From Owenia fusiformis (Eukaryota; Annelida; Polychaeta; Sabellida; Oweniidae), in the NCBI GenBank assembly GCA_903813345.2, contig CAIIXF020000005.1, forward strand, positions 11,041,375-11,105,374: a DNA stretch of 64,000 nt, written 5' to 3'. Position 1 is the stretch's first letter. Each line of letters starts with the position of its first letter. A program made the position numbers and the translations under genes. Shown piece after piece: positions 12,230-23,339 of the stretch. Under the pieces are notes generated by a model. That model worked only from the letters and a program-made list of their open reading frames with translations. It was not told the DNA's origin and made no database searches.

Positions 12230-13400
12230 CCCAGGCAACCAGATTGCAAGTCCAATGCAAGGAGTGAAAATGACTGACATTTGCTAAGAGGCAAGTATTA
12301 ATTTTGAGCCTCGCAAGCACATGTGTTTTTTGTCCTAAAAATCTTTTAAAAACAAATTCAATTGCATGAACTTGTCCTTGAAGGGAAAATGTAATTTGCT
12401 CAAAAATCAATTTGTAGGATAAATTGAAGAGTGAACATACTAGCTAAAATTCTGCTATTGTGAATTTAGCAGTATCAGGACCACTAAAAACTAAAAATAT
12501 TGAAATCGATACGTGCCGTTCGCCATTTTGAAAGGCAACGGGTTGTTACCTTCTCTTGACACTGACCAGTGATATTAGAAAAATGGAGCAACACTCATGT
12601 TTAACATTATGCCCATTTCTTTTGCAAATAATGGTTTAGTAGTTAAACGTATCTAGTTAAATGTGGGATGTTGGGGTTTCCAAATTATATAGTAGTTTAT
12701 GACATGTAACTATCATTGCATACAGGGTGACACAACTCTATTCAGAAACTGACTTCCCGTAGTTATAATTTACTAAGTATATATTTGTTACATGCTAATA
12801 CATACTATTAAATCTTACTTATCGTATATCTCATACTTTCCAATCAATCTGAACCGAATGAATTATTTCTTCTTTGGTAAATTATCTTGGAGGGCTAGTT
12901 ATCTTAGAAATCAATAAAATCTGTTTGAAAGAAACGATACAGCGAAGACGTGGCATTGATGGTCTGTTTTGTTAGAATAACAATTCCTTTGCCAATTAGG
13001 TTTGCGTCATATAATAGCACTGCTTGCACATTCGCAGGTAAGGACAGGCGTCTATATACTGTACAGACCACCTTCAGGCCTCCTAGACTTCCACGAACGC
13101 GAACACCAGTTCTGACCTCGCGAACTACGTTCCTTGCACTCGAACCACGATTCCCACATCGTAAACGTGAAATCTTTAGTCGAGCACCACTACTTCCTCG
13201 CTCCCGAACACATTTCTCTATAATTTACGTGATTAATCTTTGAACACTGACCCTGATACCCCTCCTTGAAGGAGCTCTGTGTTCTTTTATGTGCACTTAT
13301 ACAAAGACATACAAGTATACACAACAGACTTTTGTACGAGTTATGGACCACTCGGTCAAACACCCTGAAGTAATTGAGTATTTTCAAGGTTTTTCAAGAT
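12230..13400. other. Unassigned DNA with an orphan terminus at 12722
   Basis: A TACAGGGTGACAC word near 12721 resembles a mariner-type end with no partner. The 97-codon plus-strand frame at 12950-13243 is low in plausibility (rich in R, P and T, no domain) and is not called. Confidence 0.35.
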
Positions 13401-13701
13401 TACAATTCCCGATATCTGGACCAAGGTGCAGAAAAGGGGTCTTATCACTTCAAGTTTAAAACTGATCATACACTCCCCTCCATAAGTTTGGCAACCTTAG
13501 CTCCCCCATTGAACTACGTGTTAAAGCCTCTTTACCTTTGAATTCTTATTTACAATTCCCGATATCTGGACCAGGGTGCAGAAAATGGGGTCTTATCACT
13601 TCAAGTTTAAAACTGATCATACACTCCCCTCCATAAGTTTGGCAACCTTAGCTCTCCCATTGAACTACGTGTTAAAGCCTCTTTACCTTTGAATTCGTAT
13701 T
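13401..13701. repeat. Tandem duplication, unit about 150 bp
   Basis: The segment starting TACAATTCCCGATATCTGGA at 13401 starts again at 13551 with only a few differences. Each unit contains flanking DNA (about 70 bp) plus the first 80 bp of a family A foldback MITE. The first unit therefore carries an orphan MITE start at 13471-13550, while the second leads into the full element. The duplication must postdate the MITE insertion. Confidence 0.8.
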
Positions 13702-14465
13702 TACTTAACCTGCGACGAAAATACTTATACTTTTGATGGAAACGTAATTTGACTTTATTTCCAATACCTCCAAATTTTCTCAATTTTTTCCTCAATTACA
13801 ATAAGTCGAAAATTGATGATAAATTTGATGAATTTTTGAAAATCGACATTTCCATGTTAACCAATGGGAAATGGTAAGTTTGCCGCAAGTCATATGACAG
13901 AATATCCATCCATCCGAGTCCTTGCAAAAAATACGAGTTAGGCAGGCAATTGAATTTGCTAACTTTATTTAACAAAAAATTGATATGTTTCTTCAGGTTC
14001 AACAAAATTATAGGGCTTTAAAGTCAAAATTGTTTTTCAAAAAAACTCTTCAATTGAAATAACACAGGAAGCGAAAAATTATTTTCAAAAATGACTTTGA
14101 AGCGCTGTAACTTTAGTATTCATCAAATAAACTAAACACTAAGTGTACAAAAAAGTTAGACAATTCAATTTTCTATAAAAAAATATTTTTTGCTGAATCT
14201 TTTACTGAAAAGATATCCTGATTTCTGATTTGCCCCGAACCCTCCATTTCAAATTGGATTACATGGGAATGACGATTTTCAAAAATTCATCAAATTTATC
14301 ATCAATTTTCGACTAATTGTAATTGAGAAAAAAATTGAGAAAATTTGGAGGTATTGGAAATAAAGTCAAATAACGTTTTCATCAGGTTAAGAATTCAAAC
14401 GTAAAGAGGCTTTAACACGTAGTTCAATGGGGGAGCAAAGATTGCCAAACTTATGGAGGGGAGTG
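13622..14465. mobile_element. Foldback MITE family A, copy 2 (about 845 bp)
   Basis: It has the same ends and the same internal mirror structure as 10890-11757, with TA on both sides (13620-13621, 14466-14467). The inner part is inverted relative to copy 1: phrases near 11160-11420 of copy 1 are found in reverse complement at 13930-14230. Such a flip is expected for an almost palindromic element. Confidence 0.8.
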
Positions 14466-14547
14466 TAAATGATGTCATCTTATTTCTTACCGGTTTTTGA
14501 TGATTAAAAGACTTGAGAAATGTGATTGGATTCTCATTAAGGGATCA

Positions 14548-15075
14548 TTAAGGAATAGTATAAAGATAATGTGCATAAAAGACGTAGATGCTTTTAATCC
14601 AAAGCTGAACATCATGAGCAGGATTTTCCCAAGGGGGTGCGTCTTCATCTAAAACAAAAAAAACAGGCTCCACCATCAGCTTGCACTTGAAGCCTAGCTT
14701 CTCCATCTCTTTCGCCAGAGCACATAGTTCTCCTTTCCTAGAGTCTCCTCCTCAGCACATGAACAGAATTCCCGGGGATTGATTCAAAAATGGGAATGTG
14801 GCCGCATCCAACGCATCCCTCCCCAATTTGGACGCCCATGGTGATTGCTATCTAGTAGGCCTGAGTATCTTTATCTCGTAGGTAAAGAGTACTGTATATA
14901 CAAATTGATAGATCAAGAAGAGACCGTCCTTATTAGCACCCGGAGGCACAGCCTTATAAAGAGGCGAAGTCAAACTATCGGAAAAATTGCCGTTAAGAAG
15001 GAAATCCGAAATACTGACCTTTTGTATGTTTATTTGACCCGACTGATTATCTTTGAGGTACAAAGAAAGCCGTGC
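14548..15075 (-). pseudogene. Decayed or spliced coding segment of unknown family
   Basis: On the minus strand, one reading frame runs from about 15075 to the stop at 14548-14550 and is broken only by TAG at 14848-14850 and TGA at 14752-14754. It reads like protein: SPLYKAVPPGANKDGLFLIY, then DALDAATFPFLNQSPGILFM, a stop, then GELCALAKEMEKLGFKCK and MVEPVFFVLDEDAPPW. The helical ELCALAKEMEKLG and the strand-like VEPVFFVLDED look coding, but I do not recognise the family. A small intron could remove the TAG, because AG words lie just before and at it. The TGA follows a Cys and precedes GGD. Ordinary decay (CGA to TGA) is the simplest explanation; selenocysteine is not supported by anything seen. 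Confidence 0.45.
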
Positions 15076-15695
15076 TTATTTTTCTTTTTATAACTTGAAG
15101 ATTATCGCTTACATTCTGGGCATCTCCCATAAACAGCATATTGGACAACAGGGAATAACCGTCCAAATTAAATTATCATAATCTAATTAGTAGCGCGATG
15201 TTTTTAAAGCTGACAGTTTCATACAAGAGGGAGAAATTACAGAATTGCCAAAGGAAAACTAACTATATTGAACTTTGGTTATAAGATGAGCGACAGTATA
15301 TAATTCGTTCAGGGAAATAAAAAGCGAGATCAAAACGACGTCTTATTTGACGTTTTGTAAATGAGGGGTTTATTTATAATGAAGTGACATTCTTAACATT
15401 TAAAATTAAACTTATTGCATTCAAGCATCTGAAAATGATGTCCAAATAACGTTTGACTTATTTCAAGATCTCACATTACAAAAACTTTATTGTGAGTGTT
15501 TTACCACAAGATGTTAAATATAAGAGAGGAACCAAGGAGAAGCTTATCTGTTTTATCCAAATGTTGATATTCAATTAAGTAAGCTTAAGGGGCTTCCTAA
15601 AAATCCAATAATCGGGTTTAGATGATCATTTTTACCCATTACATAACAACATCATTAATCCCTGGATTTTTCTGAACGTGTTTGAACCTTATACA

Positions 15696-16514
15696 CACAG
15701 GCTGGTATCGAAAGATTTGTCCGCTGTGACGGAGCATGCTATTTTTCATAGAAACACTAGAAATGCTTCACGATTTATTTTTTAACTCATATGTTTCGTT
15801 ATATCAAAGATAATTACTTACCCCATGCAATGGATATATCATTTGCGTGTAACCTTCACTTCTGTTTGAAGTCCAATAACGCTAGGAGTAAAATCTATTG
15901 AAAACGGCGCCAGAGTATCAAACTCTAAAATGTACCATTTCTTTTTTAACTTTTTAATGGCATGATATAGTGACACGATAATATTAACATATGTTTTCAG
16001 CATAACTCTGAATGTATTAATGATATATTAATGCATTGGGTCTTTCTAATTTTTTTTATAAAAAATAATATTAATATTATTTGTCGGCTGTGACGGAGCA
16101 TTTTCACAGCTCACATTTGCAACTGCTCCGTCACAGCGGACAAAAAAATTAAACATTATTTTTTATAAAAGAATTAAAAAGGCCAAAAAACATCAACATC
16201 TCATTTATACCTTCATAGTTATGCTGAAACCATGTGTAAATATTATCGTGTCACTATATCGTGCCATTAGAATGGTACATTTTGAAGTATGATACTCCGA
16301 CGCCATTTTCAATAGCTTTTCTTCCCAGCGTAATTGGACTTCAAACAGAAGTGAAAGTTACCCGCAAATGATATATCCATTGCATGGAGTAAGTAATTTT
16401 GTATGGTATGACGAAAGATATGAGTTAAAAAATAAATCGTGAAGTTTTCTTAGTGTTTTTATGAAAAATAGCATGCTCCGTCACAACGGACAAATATTCC
16501 GATACCAGCCTGTG
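15696..16514. mobile_element. Foldback element family B, copy 1 (about 820 bp)
   Basis: The ends are CACAGGCTGGTATCGAAAGA and its inverted form, and the similarity continues inward along both arms (about 400 bp each). The word CCGCTGTGACGGAGCA occurs next to both ends and again, inverted, on both sides of the centre (near 16085 and 16130), giving four copies. A possible 5 bp target duplication ATACA flanks the element (15691-15695, 16515-16519). No protein is encoded. Confidence 0.8.
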
Positions 16515-16519
16515 ATACA

Positions 16520-17436
16520 GGATTCATTATCCCATGATTATCCCAAACGTCCAGGTATTACCGAGACAATGACAAGTTGCTTCAAACTTATTAGAATAGA
16601 TTGAATACGACAACACGTAATCGAAGTGGTGAATAATTATCCCTCTGCGCGACTTGAGTCCCTGGATAGAAATAACATCACGGAACACAGACATATGGAA
16701 TCCTATATCATGTTGAAAACGACGACGTGTTAGACCAGTATAATGGTAGGAGCACAAAAGTAAGGATGAAGCTTGATACTACCACTGGCGGATCAAGAAG
16801 CTAAGTGGGGGACTCACATGTCAAGTCAGAAAAACACTTTGGTCCCCTAAAACCAAAAATTGGGCCCAAATTTGAAAATATAAGGCCCATTTTTATAATT
16901 TGGCCTAAAAAGGCATACAAAGACCAAGTTATGCCCAAAAGGCCCATTTTTTGAGGCCCTGCAATTTTTTGTTTTTCTGGGTCCATCTGAGCCCCCTGGC
17001 TACAACAGTGACTACGAGTTCTCCTCAGTGCACGAAATAAACGCGCCTGTCTAAACTGAAACGATCTGCTCAATGTTGTTTTGACCTTTCAATACTGTTC
17101 CAAACAGGATCTTCTCGGCCATGTCTTGGTCTGCCTATATGACATGAACAGCTCAGTCCTGTTTCAATTTGTCTAAACTGATATGATCTCATCATTTACA
17201 GTATGACGCGACAATTAATGATTCAATCACTTGGCATTTACCCGGGGCATTTACAGTTAATCGTTTGCAATAGTAATGTTCCTAAACATGTTCGTCAGGT
17301 AAGATTATACTCAACGTTATCAAAACAATTTTCTTGCACAATCTTTTTTCAATTACAAGAGAACATTTCGGAACCCTCTGAATTGCGCTATAGAAAACAA
17401 TACAAGTCTGAGCAAATCCGGGAGCAAATCACATCA
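16520..17436. other. Unassigned DNA with a hAT-like end
   Basis: CCACTGGCGGATC near 16780 resembles the CAGTGGCGGATC ends of hAT-type MITEs, but no opposite end was found. From about 17040, words like TCTAAACTGATATGATCT begin; these belong to the degenerate repeat that is clearest at 18.5-19.2 kb. Confidence 0.35.
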
Positions 17437-17438
17437 TA

Positions 17439-18398
17439 CAGGGTGTGCCAGAAGGTTTTGCAACTTTTTAAAAGGCTAGAAAAGTATCATGATGATATAG
17501 ACATATCATTTTTTCCAGAGAAAGGGCATATTTTGCCATATTGACTCCAATTTTTGGCAGATCTTTGAACATCAAAGGTAAATTGTTCATGTCTCTGAAA
17601 TTTACCATTTTCCTAGAAAATGTGACTTTCTATAATTTTGTGTGATCAACAATAACACATTCATTATGTTCACTAAATCTACTACAATCTTTGATGACTG
17701 GCTAACCTCCTAGAATATGTTATCACCTGGGCCAGAAAGAGCAGTCATTCTTTACAAGTGTCCTTTTTGAAGAACATTAGTCCTAATGAATAGCCACCCA
17801 ATACACCAGATGCCAACCCCCGTGACTATCACACATGGGGGGACTTGGAGCAGCTTTCAGTTAATGGTAACCACCCACAAACTATTGATCAACTCAAAGA
17901 AGTTTTGTGGAAGAGGTGGAGAGACCTACCACATGAAACGCTGGATCATGCCATTGACCAGTTCCTCCCTTGACTTTGTGTGATAGTGAATGTAAAGGGT
18001 GGATGCATAGAACATTTGTTTGATAAAAAATTGATAGATAAAGTGTAACATAATACCAAAGTGACTAGATACTGATATAAACCTGTACTAGACATTGGTA
18101 AAACAGTTATCCAAGATGGGAACAAATTCAGTGAACATTATGAATGTATTAATTTTGATTACATAATATCATAGAAAGTCACAATTTCTAGAAAAACGGT
18201 ACTCCTCTGACAAATGAACAATTTACCATTGATATTCAAAGATCGGCCAAACATTTTTAGTTAGTATAGCTTAAGTATTTGAATGGCGAAGTATGCCGCT
18301 CCTTAAGTTTCTATAAATAAATGTTTATGTCAATATCTTAATGGTATGATACTTTTCTAGCCTTTTAAAAAAGTTGTAAATTTTATTGGCACACCCTC
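17439..18398. mobile_element. Tc1/mariner-type element (about 960 bp)
   Basis: The termini are CAGGGTGTGCCAGAAGGTTT on the left and a decayed inverted form on the right, between TA dinucleotides at 17437-17438 and 18399-18400. The inverted similarity reaches at least 150 bp: the left GGCTAGAAAAGTATCAT is mirrored near 18350, and the left TCTTTGAACATCAAAGGTAA is mirrored near 18235. It contains the transposase C-terminus listed separately and lacks the 5' part of the gene. Confidence 0.8.
17725..18050 (+). pseudogene. Tc1/mariner transposase C-terminus, broken
   Basis: The plus-strand frame reads PPNTPDANPRDYHTWGDLEQ, then QTIDQLKEVLWKRWRDLPHE, then LDHAIDQFLP, and ends GGCIEHLF. PPNTPDANPRDY matches the third catalytic Asp block (PPNSPDLNPxDY). 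The closing GGxIEHLF is the usual tail of this transposase group, in which the enzyme recognises the inverted ends and moves the element. Two stops interrupt it: a TAG where the family has Trp just before PPN, and a TGA in the LP-RL junction. Both fit single-base decay. The first two catalytic blocks are missing, so the copy is inactive. Confidence 0.75.
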
Positions 18399-18509
18399 TA
18401 TATATATTTCGATAGTTCAGTTCACAAAAGACATAATAAAGGAACTAGAAGGTTCCGAAGATTTCTCTTAAAATTAATAAATACAGGTTATAGTAGAAGA
18501 AAATTGACT

Positions 18510-18725
18510 TGCTTAGACCTTACCTGTCTGAACTGCAATTATCTGACTAGGCCTGTTTAAATCTGTCTAAACTGGTATGATCTACTATGTATTGGTTTAG
18601 ACCTGTTTCGCTGATATGATCCGCTCAGACTTGTTTAGACCTGTCTTAACGGATCGATATGATTTTTTCAGACTTGTTTAGACCTGCCTCAACTTATATA
18701 ATTTGCTCATCCTTATAAAGAGCTA
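18510..18725. repeat. Degenerate minisatellite, unit about 45 bp
   Basis: Phrases of the type CTTGTTTAGACCTGTCTAAAC followed by TGATATGATCTGCTCAGA recur about five times with changes. More isolated units lie at 17040-17190, 19070-19165 and 19655-19700, so the array seems to have been broken up by insertions. Confidence 0.6.
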
Positions 18726-18753
18726 TTTAAAGATGCAGTATTAAAACAAATTC

Positions 18754-19042
18754 AACGATCAATCAGATAAAAGGGGAATTTTTCAGGTATACGATAAACA
18801 AATTCAATGACCAATCAGATAACAGGGGGATTTTCCCGGTATATCGAAACTTCAGATTGCATTAAATTCCGCGAAAATAATTAGATTGACCAGTACAATC
18901 TTAAAATTAACACTGAAAGCTGGGGATTTGGGACTTCTTTGTTTGTAAGTGGATACTATATGTGGTGAAACTCAATATGCAAAAAGGTGCAGAGGGGTCT
19001 TGATTGTGCTATCCTATGGTATACAGTCTCTTTTAACTTCAT
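18754..19042 (+). repeat. Dispersed repeat family C, copy 1
   Basis: It is repeated in inverted orientation at 59117-59371. Shared phrases include GGGGATTTGGGACTTC, GTGGTGAAACTCAATATGCA and GAGGGGTCTTGATTGTGCTA (with changes). Its start holds an internal short duplication (ACAAATTCAACGATCAATCA, then again AATTCAATGACCAATCAGAT). No coding potential was seen. Confidence 0.65.
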
Positions 19043-19165
19043 CATCTGCTTTTTGTTTATAGGTTATAAGACCCGTTTAAATGGTTATGATCAGCAGAGA
19101 CTTGTTCAGACTTGTTCAAACTGATATGATTTGCTCGGGCTCGTTTAGTCCAGTCTAAACCAATT

Positions 19166-20714
19166 TAAAGACCAAAATCCGGTATAAAAGGAGAGGGGGT
19201 TGCTTGGAACTGCCAAATATGTCTGTGTGAATACTTTCTATTAACAGAAACCAGTAAATTTTAATTGATTTTTAGTGTTTCTCAATAAATTGTCTTTTGT
19301 TTGTTTTGAAACTTGTTGTGGTTACATGTATGTATGAACATTTGGAGACAACAAAAATGTAATTAGTTTGGTAAAATATTACTCTAATTTTGAAAAAGAA
19401 CAAGACAAAGTTTTTTTAAATGCTACTTAATTATGTACAGTAGAAAAATTTGAATCTGACCAATAGCATCGTTCACAGCTGGGGTCAAAGATCAGATTTC
19501 GGGTCAAGAAGGGTTCAAATAAACAAAAGCAACTTCTACTGCCAGGTGATTGGTCAGCTGTTAATGGGTATGTTAACTGGCTCTATAATTAAAACACCCT
19601 AAGTTTCTAGTTAACAGAAATTTAGACCTTTAAGTAATCTACCGAGGCTTATCTATACTAGACCTCTTTAAACTAATAAATGATCTTCCAAGGCTTTACT
19701 AATATGATATGTCCGTATTAAGATGGAATGATCAGTCTTGAAGATCTTTGAATACAAAGCTCCGACATTCATATTCTATTTCATTCATATATTTAACGAC
19801 TTGTGATTTATGTCCGTCGTTAGCGACGCATATATTTAATATAATAATCCCATTTTGAGAAATGAGGAAGATAAACTAGCTATATAAATACAAATTCAAT
19901 CACACCTTTTAGTTAATGCCCCTTAATGTATCTTTAAAGTCATGTTTTTATGTAAGACGATAAATCACGATCACGCTGCTGATGGATATAACAAAAATTA
20001 CTTGAAACGAAATAATATGTTATCGCACGAAGTAAGTTCATCTTCCAGAAAAATAAAGTCTAACAATTCGCTAATGCGTTTTGTTTGAGCAATCACGATG
20101 TATTCAAGATAAATGAATTTGAAAACACTTGTGAATTGATAACATGAAAGAGACGATAACGTAATCGAGCACAAAGTCAAATATCTCGGCTAAATTCGAA
20201 ATGCAATTTATTAGAATTGTCAATATCCTTCTTAAAATGGTATAAACGATAAATTAGATAATCGGAAAGTACTGAGGCGACATCGAAAAACAAGAAAACA
20301 ACCAAAAAACTAACTAAAAATTGAAATTAGGAGATATTTGTGTTCCATATTACAGCAGACATGTTCCAACTACGTTAAATAATTAATACCGATTAAACCT
20401 AGGATGAAGAAAAGGCGAAACATTCTTTCGGTTGTTGTAGATTCACTCAATTTCATTGCATGATTAAGCAATGTTATTGCATTACGTTGTTTTAGTTCAA
20501 CGTGATGACATTTTATTTTCTCCCTTAGGAATATTTTATGGATCACTTTAAAGAAATTGGCTCCATTTGGTAAGCAAAGGCCCAGCGCTCTGTTGAAAAC
20601 CCATGGTTATACGGTACAGAAACGTGGATACGTGATTTGTATTATTTTCTATCATGACAAGTTATCGAGTTATTATGTAATATAGCTGAGATAGCATGAC
20701 CATTGACTTACTTC
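19166..20714. other. Unassigned DNA
   Basis: No gene or bounded element is recognised apart from scattered units of the 45 bp repeat near 19660. Confidence 0.35.
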
Positions 20715-20860
20715 ATTTCTAAAACTAAAACTAACTTCTGTCGGCCACCGGATAAACCTCCTATTTTATTGGCAACTCATTTATTTAAATATAAATGGAA
20801 TAGTGGCAGGTACTATTCATATCTAAATGATTTGGTCATAAAATAGTAAGTTAATCCGGT

Positions 20861-22935
20861 TTTAGGTTTAAAGTTTTTTTTATTATCATTTAAACAAAAC
20901 AAATTACAAACACAGCAAGGGCCGAAGCAATGCATTATTGGCCCTGGTAGTCAAGAATTTATATAATGTAAAGTGAAGTTGCAATGAGATTTAAGGATCA
21001 ACTCGGTAATGCAGAACAGTATATAAAAATAAAAACTTACTCATTTAAAATAGTAACAATTAACTGCAGAAAACCTGCAGTCATTTCAACAATTTTCTGA
21101 TTTGTCAGATACGATAATGAGCAATCACCGTATAACAAATAATTTACCCTGTCTTGCTGTCTGAGTTGACCAAACACGGTTAAATCAAAGGATGGCAGTT
21201 CCCCAAGTTCTTCCAAAAACAAGTTTCGCTGAACAATGAATAGAGGGCAGTGTAATAATAGGTGCATTGTAGACTGTGATCTAAAGCCACAATTACAACT
21301 TGGAATATCAATGTTTCTAAAATTATGTGTGAATAAATGCTGCCTAAAAATAAAGTCACATCGAGTCTTATTCAAAGTTGATTCAGTCTTCCTATCAAGA
21401 TGCAATTTTGGAGTAGGTAGCTTTATTTTAGAATTTTGAATATGTTTCCTCAGGTTAAACTTAAAACAATTTCTAGATTGGATAGCTTTCAAATCACCAG
21501 GCAGTTTCTCCCATGCTGTTATACAAGATATCACTGTACCCTTTCTGATCTTGGCCTTACAGTGAGCTGGTATTCTAAAAGATCTGACTCTGCGTAACCG
21601 ATTTCCATTATTCATTACATTATGATTTCTATATAAAGAAAAGGCCTGGTTTACATAGGAAGGCATTTTGTTGTTATTTATGACGTCATAAGTAAACAAT
21701 AGTTTCTTTTCATCCCTCCTGGCCCCTAGGGACCTCCAACCTAAGCATGAGGTGACTTTGGTTGCATTTGTACCTTGGGTACATCCACTGACAATCAATG
21801 CTGCCCTATACTGAATACTATCCAATTTAGAAAGTAAATTTAAGTTTGCACAATCAAAAATGATATTCCCATATTCTAAGTGAGGTAGTATAAATGCCAT
21901 ATAAATCTTCTCTAGATGTTGTGATCTTAAGTTATGTTTTAGTGCCATAAGTGGGTTCAACATCCTGTTACATTTAACAATTATACTGTTAATGTGTTCT
22001 TCAAAGTTTAAAGCCTTGTCTAAAATAAGTCCAAGATGTTTGTGACTATTGGTGAAAGGGATAGAGTCACCATTTAACACAATAGGAATTTGAGCAATTG
22101 GAGTTCTAGTTTTGGACTGGAAAAACACTTCCTTACTTTTACTTGTCTTAAATTTTAATTTCCAAGTCTTTGACCAGATCTCTATTCTATTAACATCGCT
22201 TTGGAGTTTTAGATAAGTTTCATGAACTGAGTCCTCCTTTTTGACAGGTAGAAAAATTGAGCTATCATCAGCATAAAGGTACAGAGTGCTATTTAAAACT
22301 GCATCGGCTAGGTCATTGATATAAAGTAAGAAAAACAGGGGACCTAATATTGACCCTTGAGGAACCCCACAATTTATTACTCCTTTGTCAAACTCCCCTA
22401 AATCCCTTCCTCCTGTCCCTAGAATCCCTTCCATTGTCCCATCAATATTGTCATATAGAGTATCTGAATTTATTGAAGTTGTACCATTCACCCTAACTTT
22501 TAATTTTCTGTTATTAAGGTAGGACCCTATCAGATTAATAATGTTCTCACAGATACCGTATGATTTTAGCTTATGGAGAAGTAAGTAGTGGGGGACGCCG
22601 TCAAACGCACCCTCAATATCAAGAAAGATCCCTCTAGTAGAAATATTATGGTCAAAATTTGAAGTAATCATATTTACAATAGATACAAGTTGTTTCTGAG
22701 TGTCATGCCCAGGTAAAAACCCGGATTGGTTCTGATACAAAAGATTGTTAGATGACACATGTTTGAATATTGAATCATATATGACGCGTTCAAAAATTTT
22801 GGAAATATTACTTAAAAGGCAAACTGGCCGATAGTTCCCCGGGTCAACTTTTGAGGATTTATTTTTGAAAATGGGGACAATAATGCCCTGCTTCCAACAA
22901 TTAGGAAATTTGCCTTTAGTAAGAATGAGTTTAAA
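20861..22935 (-). mobile_element. 5'-truncated LINE with perfect 13 bp target-site duplication
   Basis: The minus-strand element is flanked by identical 13-mers AAGTTAATCCGGT at 20848-20860 and 22936-22948. Its 5' end starts inside the reverse transcriptase, without the endonuclease domain. Its 3' end, after the ORF stop at 21037-21039, is a short UTR of about 175 bp ending in an A-rich stretch that includes AATAAAAAAAACTTTAAACC. Truncation plus a target duplication is the signature of target-primed reverse transcription that stopped early. Confidence 0.9.
21037..22935 (-). CDS. LINE reverse transcriptase (jockey/CR1-type), partial, open
   Basis: The frame is open from the truncation point at 22935 to the stop at 21037-21039, about 632 codons. 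The frame has no natural start because the 5' end is cut off. Early motifs include KQGIIVPIFKNK and NYRPVCLLSNISKIFERV. Motif A is FLDIEGAFDGVPH, motif B is GVPQGSILGPLFFLLYINDL, and the catalytic box is YADD within LYLYADDSSIF. The thumb region contains HLGLILDKALNFEEHI. Near the C-terminus, CNCGFRSQSTMHLLLHC is a Cys-His cluster seen in such LINEs. The enzyme copies element RNA into DNA at a nicked target. An extra stretch of about 30 residues (TLYDNIDGTMEGILGTGGRD and neighbours) lies between motifs A and B. The absence of any stop suggests a young insertion. Confidence 0.9.
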   Translation of the reverse strand, partial: FKLILTKGKFPNCWKQGIIVPIFKNKSSKVDPGNYRPVCLLSNISKIFERVIYDSIFKHVSSNNLLYQNQSGFLPGHDTQKQLVSIVNMITSNFDHNISTRGIFLDIEGAFDGVPHYLLLHKLKSYGICENIINLIGSYLNNRKLKVRVNGTTSINSDTLYDNIDGTMEGILGTGGRDLGEFDKGVINCGVPQGSILGPLFFLLYINDLADAVLNSTLYLYADDSSIFLPVKKEDSVHETYLKLQSDVNRIEIWSKTWKLKFKTSKSKEVFFQSKTRTPIAQIPIVLNGDSIPFTNSHKHLGLILDKALNFEEHINSIIVKCNRMLNPLMALKHNLRSQHLEKIYMAFILPHLEYGNIIFDCANLNLLSKLDSIQYRAALIVSGCTQGTNATKVTSCLGWRSLGARRDEKKLLFTYDVINNNKMPSYVNQAFSLYRNHNVMNNGNRLRRVRSFRIPAHCKAKIRKGTVISCITAWEKLPGDLKAIQSRNCFKFNLRKHIQNSKIKLPTPKLHLDRKTESTLNKTRCDFIFRQHLFTHNFRNIDIPSCNCGFRSQSTMHLLLHCPLFIVQRNLFLEELGELPSFDLTVFGQLRQQDRVNYLLYGDCSLSYLTNQKIVEMTAGFLQLIVTILNE

Positions 22936-22985
22936 AAGTTAATCCGGTAGCCGCTAGCCGTTAGTTGCATCCGCGAATACAAGCT

Positions 22986-23335
22986 AAGTCTCGGCTTTAT
23001 GTGTTAGAATGTAAAACATATACGTACACCACCCATATACATGTACAAGAAACATATGCATGCTGAAATAGTGATCATCTTCATTTTTGATGAAAATATT
23101 CAAAAATGGAAACACTAATTGGTTTCTTCCCACATGTCCCAAGTATAACGACAAAGAACAATAAGCTCTGCAGTGCTCATTACATGTTCATGTGTTTTCA
23201 ACGCAAAAGCTCATTCAAGCACACTAACACCCACATAATTCTTTTGAAAGAGATCACGGCCCATTACAATCGAACTCCTTTGGTGCACTAGCAACAAATC
23301 GGTGTGAAAGAAATTATGGTCCCCCAGGGATTATG
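22986..23335. other. Decayed arm of the family D foldback repeat
   Basis: Phrases near 23180-23290 (CACATAATTCTTTTGAAAGA, ATCACGG) match 37868-37900 and, inverted, 43030-43060. This is probably the left arm of the family D element whose right arm lies at 23475-23680. No gene is supported. Confidence 0.45.
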
Positions 23336-23339
23336 GTCC

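Larger units (their letters stand above)
20715..22985. repeat. Dispersed repeat family X, split by a LINE
   Basis: The left part (20715-20860) contains AATAGTGGCAGGTACTATTC and ends TTAATCCGGT. The right part (22936-22985) contains CCGGTAGCCGCTAGCCGTTA and GCGAATACAAGCT. The same words occur uninterrupted at 37431-37600 (inverted) and 39559-39606, so the intervening 2.1 kb is an insertion into an older repeat. Confidence 0.65.

Noticed and set aside
12950-13243. 97-codon plus-strand frame as a gene
   Set aside because: Biased composition, no domain, no splice sites, and it runs into repeat DNA.
14752-14754. Selenocysteine codon in the minus-strand frame
   Set aside because: No SECIS-like hairpin was recognised downstream, the frame has a second stop, and decay explains both.
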